Source: JABDGM01 sp963738665 (GTDB lineage Bacteria; Planctomycetota; Planctomycetia; Pirellulales; Lacipirellulaceae). From it: a stretch of 64,000 nucleotides of DNA. The translations under genes were made by a program, and so were the position numbers. Location: contig CAVTXL010000004.1 of assembly GCA_963738665.1 (NCBI GenBank), positions 207,032 to 271,031 on the forward strand. Reading direction: 5' to 3'. The notes beneath the pieces were generated by a model. It ran no database searches. It saw only the letters and a program-made list of their open reading frames with translations, and was not told the origin of the DNA. Shown here in pieces: positions 1 through 6,804 of this stretch (its first letter is position 1; each line of letters begins with the position of its first letter).

Positions 1-746
1 GTCGCCGTCCTGGCCTTGGGAGCATCGCTTAGCCGCGCCGCGACGTGACGTTTGCGGCTCGTAACGTTGGCCATGATCGCCTCGCGAGCTGCCGGGCTCG
101 CCGCCGCCAGAATCGCCTTTGCCACCGCTCCGTTGCGAGTGCCCCGGTGCTCCGTCGCCTGGGCGGCGACCCACGCAGCCAATTCCTGTTCGACGATCTT
201 CAGACTGTCCGGATCGGTTTCACCAATTGTGTTCAATCGTTCCAACGTATCGGCTTGTTGCTGCGGCGGAAGTGCCGCCAACACCGCCGCCGCTCGAGCG
301 GGAGCTAAATACGAAAGCACCACCGCGATTGTCTGCGCGTGTTCTCGCGCCAGGTAGGGCACCAGGCTGACGGTCGGCGCACGTTCGAGAAATCCAAATC
401 TCATGTCGCGAGTTTGTGTCCCAGATTGCGACAGGCGCTCTGCAAGTTCATCCCACCCAACGGCTGAAGTTGCAAGTGTTTTGCCTGCGTCGCCGGCGAG
501 TCGTGACGATAACGACAGCTCCACGCCCGTTGCCGCGCCCGCGCCTGCCACCGCAGCCGCCCGCCGCATCTCGGCCACCACGTCGGCCTGCTCCTCAGGG
601 TCCACGTCCTTCAGCGTCGCGACGGCCGCGCGCACCGCAGCCGCGTCGCCCGGCGGCAACGCCGCCAACAACCGCTCCGCGGTCGCCTCGTCCAGGCTGC
701 GAATCAACACAGCCGCCTTCCGCAAATTCGCCGGCAGATTGCTCAT
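1..746 (-). CDS. fliG: Flagellar motor switch protein FliG (N-terminal and middle parts, cut by window edge)
   Basis: The open minus-strand frame starts with ATG at 746 and runs off the left edge. The N-terminus reads MSNLPANLRKAAVLIRSL, followed by a helical region rich in Ala and Leu. A middle-domain block near residues 118-180 contains FLERAPTVSLVPYLAREHAQ and a helix with LAALPPQQQADTLERL, the FliG_M pattern including a variant of the EHPQ motif. FliG couples the FliF MS ring to torque generation and switching. It lies directly downstream of fliF, the usual order. The C-terminal torque domain is outside the window. Family call is confident; the start is chosen as the first ATG giving the usual FliG N-terminus. 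Confidence 0.85.
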   Translation of the reverse strand, partial: MSNLPANLRKAAVLIRSLDEATAERLLAALPPGDAAAVRAAVATLKDVDPEEQADVVAEMRRAAAVAGAGAATGVELSLSSRLAGDAGKTLATSAVGWDELAERLSQSGTQTRDMRFGFLERAPTVSLVPYLAREHAQTIAVVLSYLAPARAAAVLAALPPQQQADTLERLNTIGETDPDSLKIVEQELAAWVAAQATEHRGTRNGAVAKAILAAASPAAREAIMANVTSRKRHVAARLSDAPKARTA

Positions 747-819
747 CGCGAGAACTTCTCAATTAGGTCCCAGTCAAAGCCAACACTTCCTGATCACTTA
801 ATCCCGCTCGCCCGTTCCA

Positions 820-852
820 CTCCGCTGCCCCTCCGCTGCCCCTCCACTGCCG
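820..852. repeat. Three 11-bp tandem units between fliG and fliF
   Basis: The unit CTCCGCTGCCC occurs at 820-830 and 831-841, followed by CTCCACTGCCG at 842-852. It fills part of the 115-bp gap between the fliF stop and the fliG start. No function is visible. Confidence 0.7.
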
Positions 853-861
853 CTACTTTGC

Positions 862-2523
862 CTACGCCGCCTTGCCAATCCACGACCTCAAAATGTCCGC
901 CGCTGCGTCAGGGTCTTCGCGAACGATTTCGACCAGGTCGTCCTTGACGCTTGTGCCTTTCTTCAGCTTCAGTTTCGGCCGGCCGTCGGACGGCTCCGCA
1001 TCCGGCGCCTCGCTCGCGGGTGTCGCTTCGGTCGTGTTATGAGCCAGGACCACCGGCGGCGTTTCCTGCTTCGCTACGCTCGGCGGCCCACCTTTGACCA
1101 CCGACCGCAGCACCATCAGGCTGAACATTGCCACCCCTAGCATCGCCAGCGTATTCCAATACTGACCGCTCCAGGCCAGCGCCTTGCTGGCAATCGAGGG
1201 TGGCTCAATCACCGGCGCGGGCGGCGCGTCGAGCGCTACGACAGCCACCCGCTGGCGCGTGTCGCGCAATTGATCTGCCGTCTTAACGAGGAGTTGCTCG
1301 ACCATTTTCACGACCTTCGCCGTGACTTCGCTTTCCACCACTTTCAATTCCTCTGGCTTGGGGGGATCGGTCGCGGCCCGGTTTTGGTTACGCCACACCG
1401 TCTCGAAATACTTGGTCGGTATCATCACGGTGGCCAGCACGTCTTTCGGCGTAAAGCCCTGCGTCGTCACAACTTCCGAATCAAATCCGGGCAGCGATTC
1501 CGTGTTTGTCTTCGACGACGAGCGCTCGTCTTGGTTCTGCCGCTGTGGCGCCGCGGCGACATTTGTTGGGTTCGGCCCTTGCGATCGCGGGCCCGGTTCG
1601 CCGCCGCCGTCCGCCGCCGACTTCACCGATTTCTCGCTGGCCTCCGTCTCCCGCACAGCCACTGAGTTCTTCGCGTCCCGTTTGGCGCTGGTGGTCGATT
1701 TGCTCGCCGTGTCGTCCAGCTCCGCGTTGACTTCCACGATCACACCGGGGATCGTGTCCAAAACATTTTCAATCTTTTCCCGCATGTATTGCTCGAACGC
1801 GACCTTGCGTTGATAGAACGGGTCGTCGAACATCGCCGCGTCGATGCCTCCGCCCCCAGCGCCTGCGCTTCCACTGGCCAAGTCAGTCACGGTGACGTCG
1901 TTTGGATCCAAGCCGACGATCGCACTGGCAACGAACTTCCGCAGCATGGCCCTCTTTTGTGCATCGACCACATGGCCCATCTTGGGCTGCACATTGACCG
2001 ACGCCGTCACCTTCTTCTTTGGCGAGAGGCCGCGGGCCTCTTGCTCGTCGTACAACACGACGGCCTCCTCAACCCAGTTCATCGCCCGCACGATCTCCGA
2101 AAGCTGCCGCTGACGTGCGTCTTTGATCCGTTCCCGGGCCTGCTCCCGCGAATCCCACATCTTGCTCGTGTTGAGCGCCTTTTCCAAAATCGTGTTGAAA
2201 TTCGCCGGCTGCACCCCGGCGTCGGCGATGGCCCCCAGATACGCAGCCTTTTGGCCGCCCGGCACACGCAACCGATTTCCCTCCCGCTCGAAACCCGACA
2301 AGCCGGCCTTCCCCAACGCCGTTTCGATGTTGTCTAGTTCGCCGTCCGACAGCGGCTCACCCCCAAACAGATAGGCATCCGGCCCCGCCGTTCCCTGTCG
2401 AAACAAATAGCCAAAGCTCACGACCACGACCGCCAAGAGCAGCACGGCCGTCACCCGCGCCCCGGGCGTCATCGAACGAAACAAGTCGCTCACCTGAGCG
2501 ATCGCGTTATTCAAAAAGTTCAT
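862..2523 (-). CDS. fliF: Flagellar MS-ring protein FliF
   Basis: The 553-residue product is the usual FliF length. It forms the MS ring in the cytoplasmic membrane, the base of the rotor and housing of the export gate. A first membrane segment lies at about residues 24-43 (VTAVLLLAVVVVSFGYLF). The YscJ/FliF-type ring-building domains follow, with LGKAGLSGFEREGNRLRVP and the SPKKKVTASVNVQP block. A charged linker (about 280-360) separates the C-terminal FliF domain. A second membrane segment lies near 455-475. The extreme C-terminus (VREDPDAAADILRSWIGKAA) is the FliG-binding type of tail. It sits between fliE and fliG in the same orientation. Confidence 0.95.
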   Translation of the reverse strand: MNFLNNAIAQVSDLFRSMTPGARVTAVLLLAVVVVSFGYLFRQGTAGPDAYLFGGEPLSDGELDNIETALGKAGLSGFEREGNRLRVPGGQKAAYLGAIADAGVQPANFNTILEKALNTSKMWDSREQARERIKDARQRQLSEIVRAMNWVEEAVVLYDEQEARGLSPKKKVTASVNVQPKMGHVVDAQKRAMLRKFVASAIVGLDPNDVTVTDLASGSAGAGGGGIDAAMFDDPFYQRKVAFEQYMREKIENVLDTIPGVIVEVNAELDDTASKSTTSAKRDAKNSVAVRETEASEKSVKSAADGGGEPGPRSQGPNPTNVAAAPQRQNQDERSSSKTNTESLPGFDSEVVTTQGFTPKDVLATVMIPTKYFETVWRNQNRAATDPPKPEELKVVESEVTAKVVKMVEQLLVKTADQLRDTRQRVAVVALDAPPAPVIEPPSIASKALAWSGQYWNTLAMLGVAMFSLMVLRSVVKGGPPSVAKQETPPVVLAHNTTEATPASEAPDAEPSDGRPKLKLKKGTSVKDDLVEIVREDPDAAADILRSWIGKAA

Positions 2524-2585
2524 CCCTGAACCCGACTAGAACTGTGTTTAGTCTGTCGCAGAAGCAAACCCGCTAGTGCCGTAGA

Positions 2586-2620
2586 TAGCTCTTGCTCCCT
2601 GCTCTTTGCTTCCTGCTATA
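2586..2620. repeat. Heptamer-period repeat between fliF and fliE
   Basis: Five consecutive 7-bp units run TAGCTCT, TGCTCCC, TGCTCTT, TGCTTCC and TGCTATA. The last unit overlaps the fliE stop. This is one of about a dozen loci in the window with 7-bp periodicity. Confidence 0.65.
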
Positions 2621-2915
2621 TCTTGATATCCTTAACCTCTTGGTAAACTTCCATCAGCTTGTTCCGCATCTGCATCGTCAACCGAAAAGCCAGGTCGGCT
2701 TTCTGGACGGCCGTCAGCACTTCGGCCGGGTTGATTTCACCGCCGGTGAACATCGTTTCGACCGCCTTGTCCGCGTCGAGCTGCATCGTGTTCACCTGCT
2801 GGATCGAATCGGCCAGCATGTCCTTGAACGATGGCCCGCCCTCGGCCCCTGCCGACGGCAACGACGGCGCCTGCACGGGCATCTGCGGAATCGAAATGTT
2901 GTTGATCGCGGTCAT
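2616..2915 (-). CDS. fliE: Flagellar hook-basal body complex protein FliE
   Basis: A 99-residue protein with the FliE C-terminal pattern: SFKDMLADSIQQVNTMQLDA, then FTGGEINPAEVLTAVQKADL and FRLTMQMRNKLMEVYQEV. FliE joins the MS ring to the proximal rod. Family length is about 100 residues, so it looks complete. It lies between flgC and fliF on the same strand, the standard flgB-flgC-fliE-fliF order. The first 20 residues are low in conservation and start with MTAINNISI. Confidence 0.93.
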   Translation of the reverse strand: MTAINNISIPQMPVQAPSLPSAGAEGGPSFKDMLADSIQQVNTMQLDADKAVETMFTGGEINPAEVLTAVQKADLAFRLTMQMRNKLMEVYQEVKDIKI

Positions 2916-2985
2916 GGTTCTGGCGGACGTCGCAAGGATTCAAGTGCATCGGCAGTCGTGCGGCTCCGGCAATGTCTTGGCAGGA

Positions 2986-3397
2986 TTAAGCAATGATTCT
3001 CAGCGTCTGTTCCGTCATGTTCTTCGTGACTTCGATCACGCCGACATTGGCCTCGTAGGCTCGCGTGGCTTCCAAGGCGTCGACGAATTCCGTCGTCATG
3101 TCGATCGCTGGGTAACGTACAAAGCCCCGCTCGTCTGCATCCGGATGTCCCGGTTCGTACTTCATCTTCGGCGGTTCCTGCGAATACTCGACGCTGCCCA
3201 CCCGCACGCCCGCGCCGCCGCCGGGCGTCGAAAGTTCAGAGTCCGTCTGAAACGTTACATAGCGCGGTTTATATGGTTCCGCTTCGCCGCGCTCGTTGCG
3301 CGTCGTCGACATGTTGGCGATATTCGACGAAATCGCGTTCAGCCGCGGCTCGCTGCGCGACCAAACCGCTCGTACTGACGTCGAGAGACGAAAACAT
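2986..3397 (-). CDS. flgC: Flagellar basal-body rod protein FlgC (apparent frameshift near start)
   Basis: The rod protein FlgC is read in two frames. From ATG at 3397 the first frame gives MFSSLDVSTSGLVAQR, the normal FlgC start. The second frame continues RLNAISSNIANMSTTRNERG and ends TRAYEANVGVIEVTKNMTEQ with the C-terminal rod motif. One extra base at about 3342-3352 (removing one C restores CGA-GCG-CGG-CTG) would join them perfectly. The alternative single-frame start at 3408 gives an N-terminus unlike FlgC. I infer a one-base insertion error rather than a real break, because both halves are fully conserved. Confidence 0.9.
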
Positions 3398-3401
3398 AGC
3401 T

Positions 3402-3432
3402 TACTCACCTAGTATCCGACTCACCTACGCAC
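3402..3432. repeat. Short repeat of ACTCACCTA between flgB and flgC
   Basis: ACTCACCTA occurs twice, at about 3404 and 3420, in the 35-bp gap between the flgB stop and flgC start. A related CACCTAC/GCACCTA/CTTACTG/ACTCACC run lies at about 6782-6809, just before the TPR gene stop, and further copies flank the serC-serA gap. These belong to the 7-bp-period repeat class. Confidence 0.45.
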
Positions 3433-3879
3433 TTATGCCGCCCGTTCCGTAATCGCAGCCCTCAGAAGCCGGAACTGGGACGCCATGATATTGATCGCCA
3501 GGTTGTGCTGCTGCTGATTTTTAACCATCTCGTTGATTTGCTGCTCCATGCTGACGTCCCCCTCGTCGTGCCGCAGGATGCTCTTCATCGATTCCTCAAC
3601 CTTGCGAAAGGCCTCAATGTCGCGGTCAGCCCGCTGCGCGGCAGGCGCGCCGCTGACGCTGCCATCCGGCTCATAGCTCCGCGTCACCGGCTGGTGACGC
3701 GTCTCGATTGCCTTCTGGAGCTGCCCTTGAAACAGCTCCGGCGACAAGTCGCGTGTTTTGTAGCCCGGCGTGTCGAGGTTGGCGATGTTACCGGCCAGCA
3801 CGCCGTGCCGCGCCTCGGTAAAATTCACAACCTGTTCAAGTACCGGAATTGTGGATGATTGGAAGATCGACGAAAGCAT
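3433..3879 (-). CDS. flgB: Flagellar basal-body rod protein FlgB
   Basis: From ATG at 3879 the product is 148 residues, beginning MLSSIFQSSTIPVLEQ and containing the rod motif VLAGNIANLDTPGYKTRDL near residues 30-48. The C-terminus contains QQINEMVKNQQQHNLAINIM, typical of FlgB. It is the first rod gene of the flgB-flgC-fliE-fliF-fliG run. A longer frame begins at 3948, but the extra 23 residues do not look like FlgB. A near-perfect sigma-54 element abuts the chosen start codon (see separate entry), which raises doubt about where translation begins. Confidence 0.93.
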   Translation of the reverse strand: MLSSIFQSSTIPVLEQVVNFTEARHGVLAGNIANLDTPGYKTRDLSPELFQGQLQKAIETRHQPVTRSYEPDGSVSGAPAAQRADRDIEAFRKVEESMKSILRHDEGDVSMEQQINEMVKNQQQHNLAINIMASQFRLLRAAITERAA

Positions 3880-3895
3880 GGCAATCTCCGTGCCA
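3880..3895 (-). promoter_or_regulatory. Sigma-54 type -24/-12 element touching the flgB start
   Basis: Read on the minus strand the sequence is TGGCACGGAGATTGCC, with GG and GC separated by exactly 10 bases as in sigma-54 promoters (consensus TGGCACG-N4-TTGC). It lies in the 129-bp gap between the flgB start and the end of an NtrC-type sigma-54 activator gene, so context fits. Its position is odd: the -12 GC is one base from the ATG, so the predicted transcription start falls inside flgB. Confidence 0.6.
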
Positions 3896-4008
3896 AAAAA
3901 CGTTTGTGCGCACTTCTTGCAGCGGCCGTGCGCCGCTGCCAATTTCAAAGTACTGCGTCCGGCAAATTCTGCCGATTGTCAGCGGCAGTCTGTGCCGAAT
4001 CGGCGTGG

Positions 4009-5456
4009 CTAACCGACCTCCGCAAAGTCTTTTTCCCGCGGCGCGAATCCATACGTCCGCAGCTTTCCGCAGAGCGTTCGAACTCCGATTCCCAAGGCCT
4101 CCGCCGTCTTCCCGCGGTGACCCCCGAATTTCTCCAGCGTTGCGACGATCAACCGCCGTTCGACTTCTTCCAGCTTCATGCCCACAGGCATGTCGCTCCC
4201 GTCATCGCGCGGCCCGTCGCACCCCGCAAGCCACGGACGGATTTCGTCCGCCCGAATTGGCTGGCCCTGGTTCAACACGCAGGCCCGCGTGACGATGTTC
4301 TGCAACTCACGAACGTTTCCCGGCCATTCATATTCCACAAACAGCCGCCGGGCAGCGTCGTCCAACTCAAACGGCCCCCGCGCAAGACGCGTCGACGCAC
4401 TCGCCAAAAAGTGTTCGGCTAGCTCCAGCACGTCGCCCGCTCGCTCGCGGAGCGGCGGCACGGCAATCGGCACCACGGCCAGCCGGTAGTACAAATCGGC
4501 CCGAAATCGCCCAGCGGCAATTTCGGTGGGCAAGTCGCGATTGGTCGTCGCCAGCACGCGGACGTCGACCACCACTGTCTCGCTCGAGCCGACCCGTTCG
4601 AACGAGCGCCTCTTGCAATACGCGCAGTAGCTTCGCCTGCAGCCCCAAGTCGATCTCCGTCACTTCGTCGAGCAGGATCGAGCCACTCTGGGCCAACTCG
4701 AACCGACCCGTGCGGTCCGCTTCTGCCCCGGTGAACGCGCCGCGCTTGTGACCGAACAACTCGCTCTCGGTCAGTTGTGCCGAAAGAACCGGACAATTCA
4801 AGCTGACTAGCGGGCCAGCCGCCCGGCGGCTCATCGCATGGATCGTTTGGGCTACGAGCTCTTTGCCCGTTCCGCTCTCGCCGCAGATTAGCACCGTTTC
4901 GTCCGTCGTAGCGATTTGTGCGATCCGCTGCCGTAGCTCGCGCATCGCCTGGCTGCCGCCGATCATCGCGGCCGCAGCCGCAGAAAATTCGCCCGCTCCT
5001 TTTAAATTCGACTGCGCCGAGCGCTCTTAGCCCCAGGGGCGGCCCGTCCGTCGCCGCCTCGAACAACCTCCTTCGCTCGCACGCCTGAGCGACAGATCGC
5101 TCGAGCGCCGCTGCGTCAAACGGCTTCTCAATAAAATCGAACGCGCCCAGCCGCATCGCCTCCACCGCCAGCGACACCGACCCATGAGCCGTAATCATCA
5201 ATACTTGGACGTGCATCCGCCGTCGTTCGAGCTCGCAGATGAATTCCATGCCGCTCATGCCCGGCATCTGCAAATCGGTCACCACCACGTCGAACGAACG
5301 CCTGCCAAGCTTCGCCAGCGCCTCAATCGCACTCGCGCAGGCGTCCACTTCGTACTCCGCCGTGCGCAGCACGTCCGCGATCGATTCTCGCGCCTGCGCG
5401 TGGTCGTCAACGACCAACACGCTATAGCGCTGCTGCTTGGATGGCTTGCGGCTCAT
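4009..5456 (-). CDS. NtrC-family sigma-54 response regulator, probable flagellar activator (two frameshifts)
   Basis: The order is receiver, sigma-54 AAA+ domain, Fis-type HTH. The receiver (residues about 10-125) has VLVVDDHAQARES, phosphoacceptor DVVVTDLQMPGMSG and the FIEKPF Lys. The AAA+ part is in a second frame with Walker A GESGTGKE, the GAFTGA loop (GHKRGAFTGA) and Walker B ILLDEV. A third frame gives VLATTNRDLPTEIAAGRF, the WPGNVRELQN arginine-finger region and a C-terminal HTH (KFGGHRGKTAEALGIGVRTL). Frames change at about 4970-5025 and 4596-4604; dropping one T at the latter restores LVERVGSSETVVVDV. It likely turns on sigma-54 dependent flagellar genes (inference from context, like FlgR/FleR). 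ATGA overlap couples it to the kinase. Confidence 0.9.
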
Positions 5457-6338
5457 GCTGCGGCTCGCATCGTGCGTCGTGGAATGCGGATCGTGAAGGC
5501 GGCGCCGCCCTCAGGGCAATTGGTGGCCGTCACCGTGCCGCCGTGCGCCTCGGCGACGTGATACACAATCGCCAGCCCCAGGCCGGTCCCGTCTTGCTTC
5601 GTGCTGTAGAACGGCTCGAACGCCCGACGTTTTTGTTCATCACTTAGCCCCGGACCGCTGTCGGCGACTTCCAGTTCAAAGCCTTTGCGTCCGTCATAAG
5701 ACGTAATGACCAGCTCGCCGCCGTCCGGCATGGCGTCGATCGAATTCAGCATCAGGTTCAATCGCGCCCGGCGAAACATTTCACGGTCCGCAGTCAGCAG
5801 CGTATTCGGCGGCACATCGACGTCGACGTCGATCCGTTGGGCCTCCAGTTGCGGGCCCAGCGCTTCGCAGATTTCTTCGACCAGGTCGCCGACCAAAAAC
5901 GTTTGCCAGTGTGGGTTACGGTGGGCAGTGAAGTTCAATAAGTCGTTCACGGTCGTATCCAGGGCGATGAACCCTGCCTCGATCTTGGCCAAGATATCCA
6001 GGCTGCCTGCGTCGTCAGACAACCTCCTCCGCAAAAGACTCATGTACAGCGAAACCGGCACCAGGTTGTTGCGAACTTCGTGGGCGACATGGGCCGCCAT
6101 TTGCCCTAAGTCGGCCAGCCGGTTCTTGCGCCAGCTCGCTATTTTTGATTGTCAGTTCCTTGTTCAAACGGGCGACTTCCGCACAGAGCATTTCATGGGT
6201 CCGCTCCAATCGCAGCGTCGCCGTATGCCAGGCCGCCAAAACGTCTTGTAACTCGACGGCCCGACCGGCAGGCGATTTGGCCAACTCAGCGGCCGCATCG
6301 GCTTCGTCAATTTGCAATTTGCATTTCGTAATTTGCAT
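5453..6338 (-). CDS. Sensor histidine kinase partner of the NtrC-type regulator (one frameshift)
   Basis: The C-terminal part has the H-box AAHVAHEVRNNLVPVSLYMS, an N-box with LNLMLNSIDAMPDGGELV, and G-boxes DSGPGLSDEQ and KQDGTGLGLAIVYHVAEAHG. The upstream frame is a helical, coiled-coil-like segment (HTATLRLERTHEMLCAEVAR) ending NSELA. A shift at about 6124-6133 (one base) restores ELAKNRLADLGQMAAH. No membrane segment is seen, so it is probably cytoplasmic, like FlgS-type flagellar kinases. The stop overlaps the regulator start by four bases (ATGA), which argues for translational coupling. The true start is unclear because the candidate ATG at 6338 lies inside a heptamer repeat. Confidence 0.85.
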
Positions 6339-6349
6339 TTTGCAATTCC
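6308..6349. repeat. Six-unit heptamer repeat at the start of the kinase gene
   Basis: Seven-base units CAATTTG, CAATTTG, CATTTCG, TAATTTG, CATTTTG and CAATTCC follow each other without gaps. It overlaps the candidate ATG of the kinase gene and fills the gap to the flgN-like gene. AT-rich relatives lie at about 14133-14170, 21856-21883 and 23141-23232. Confidence 0.75.
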
Positions 6350-6370
6350 TGAGTTCTGCTCCGCCCAGGC

Positions 6371-6784
6371 CTAGCGCTGGGCACGGTAGGCATTCCGCAC
6401 GTCGACCGCTGTGTGAATTTGCTGTAGTTGTGCGGCGATCTCATCGCGGTGGGCGGTCATCCGGTCGACGCCTTGTTTATCCAATTCCACGATTTCTCGC
6501 AGCAGTGAATTGCACTCGGCTGCCTGCTGGGCACAACGGCCACGCTCTTCCTGGGTTGCCCATACTCGCCGGCTCGGTTCTTCGACTGAGTATGGCGCCA
6601 GCTCTCGCTCGACTGCTTGCAGCGCCGCAATCAAGCTTTGCTTGGCCGCTAGCAGCTTGATCAGCGCAGCCGTGTCTCGAATCGTCACCAACTCCATCTG
6701 GCGATACCCGACATCTCGCAATTGCACCAGAATCCGGTGCTTGCAATCCATCAACACAGCAAGTTGTTTCGTCGGACCAATCAC
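6371..6784 (-). CDS. flgN: FlgN-like flagellar export chaperone
   Basis: A 137-residue, almost wholly helical protein. It starts with a heptad-rich segment (LAVLMDCKHRILVQLRDVGY), then LIKLLAAKQSLIAALQAVER, and a C-terminal helix around DKQGVDRMTAHRDEIAAQLQ. Length, helical make-up and position in a flagellar cluster fit FlgN, the chaperone for hook-filament junction proteins. Sequence conservation in this family is low, so the name rests partly on context. It lies between the kinase gene and the TPR gene, all on the minus strand. Confidence 0.65.
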   Translation of the reverse strand: MIGPTKQLAVLMDCKHRILVQLRDVGYRQMELVTIRDTAALIKLLAAKQSLIAALQAVERELAPYSVEEPSRRVWATQEERGRCAQQAAECNSLLREIVELDKQGVDRMTAHRDEIAAQLQQIHTAVDVRNAYRAQR

Positions 6785-6804
6785 CTACGCACCTACTTAC
6801 TGAC

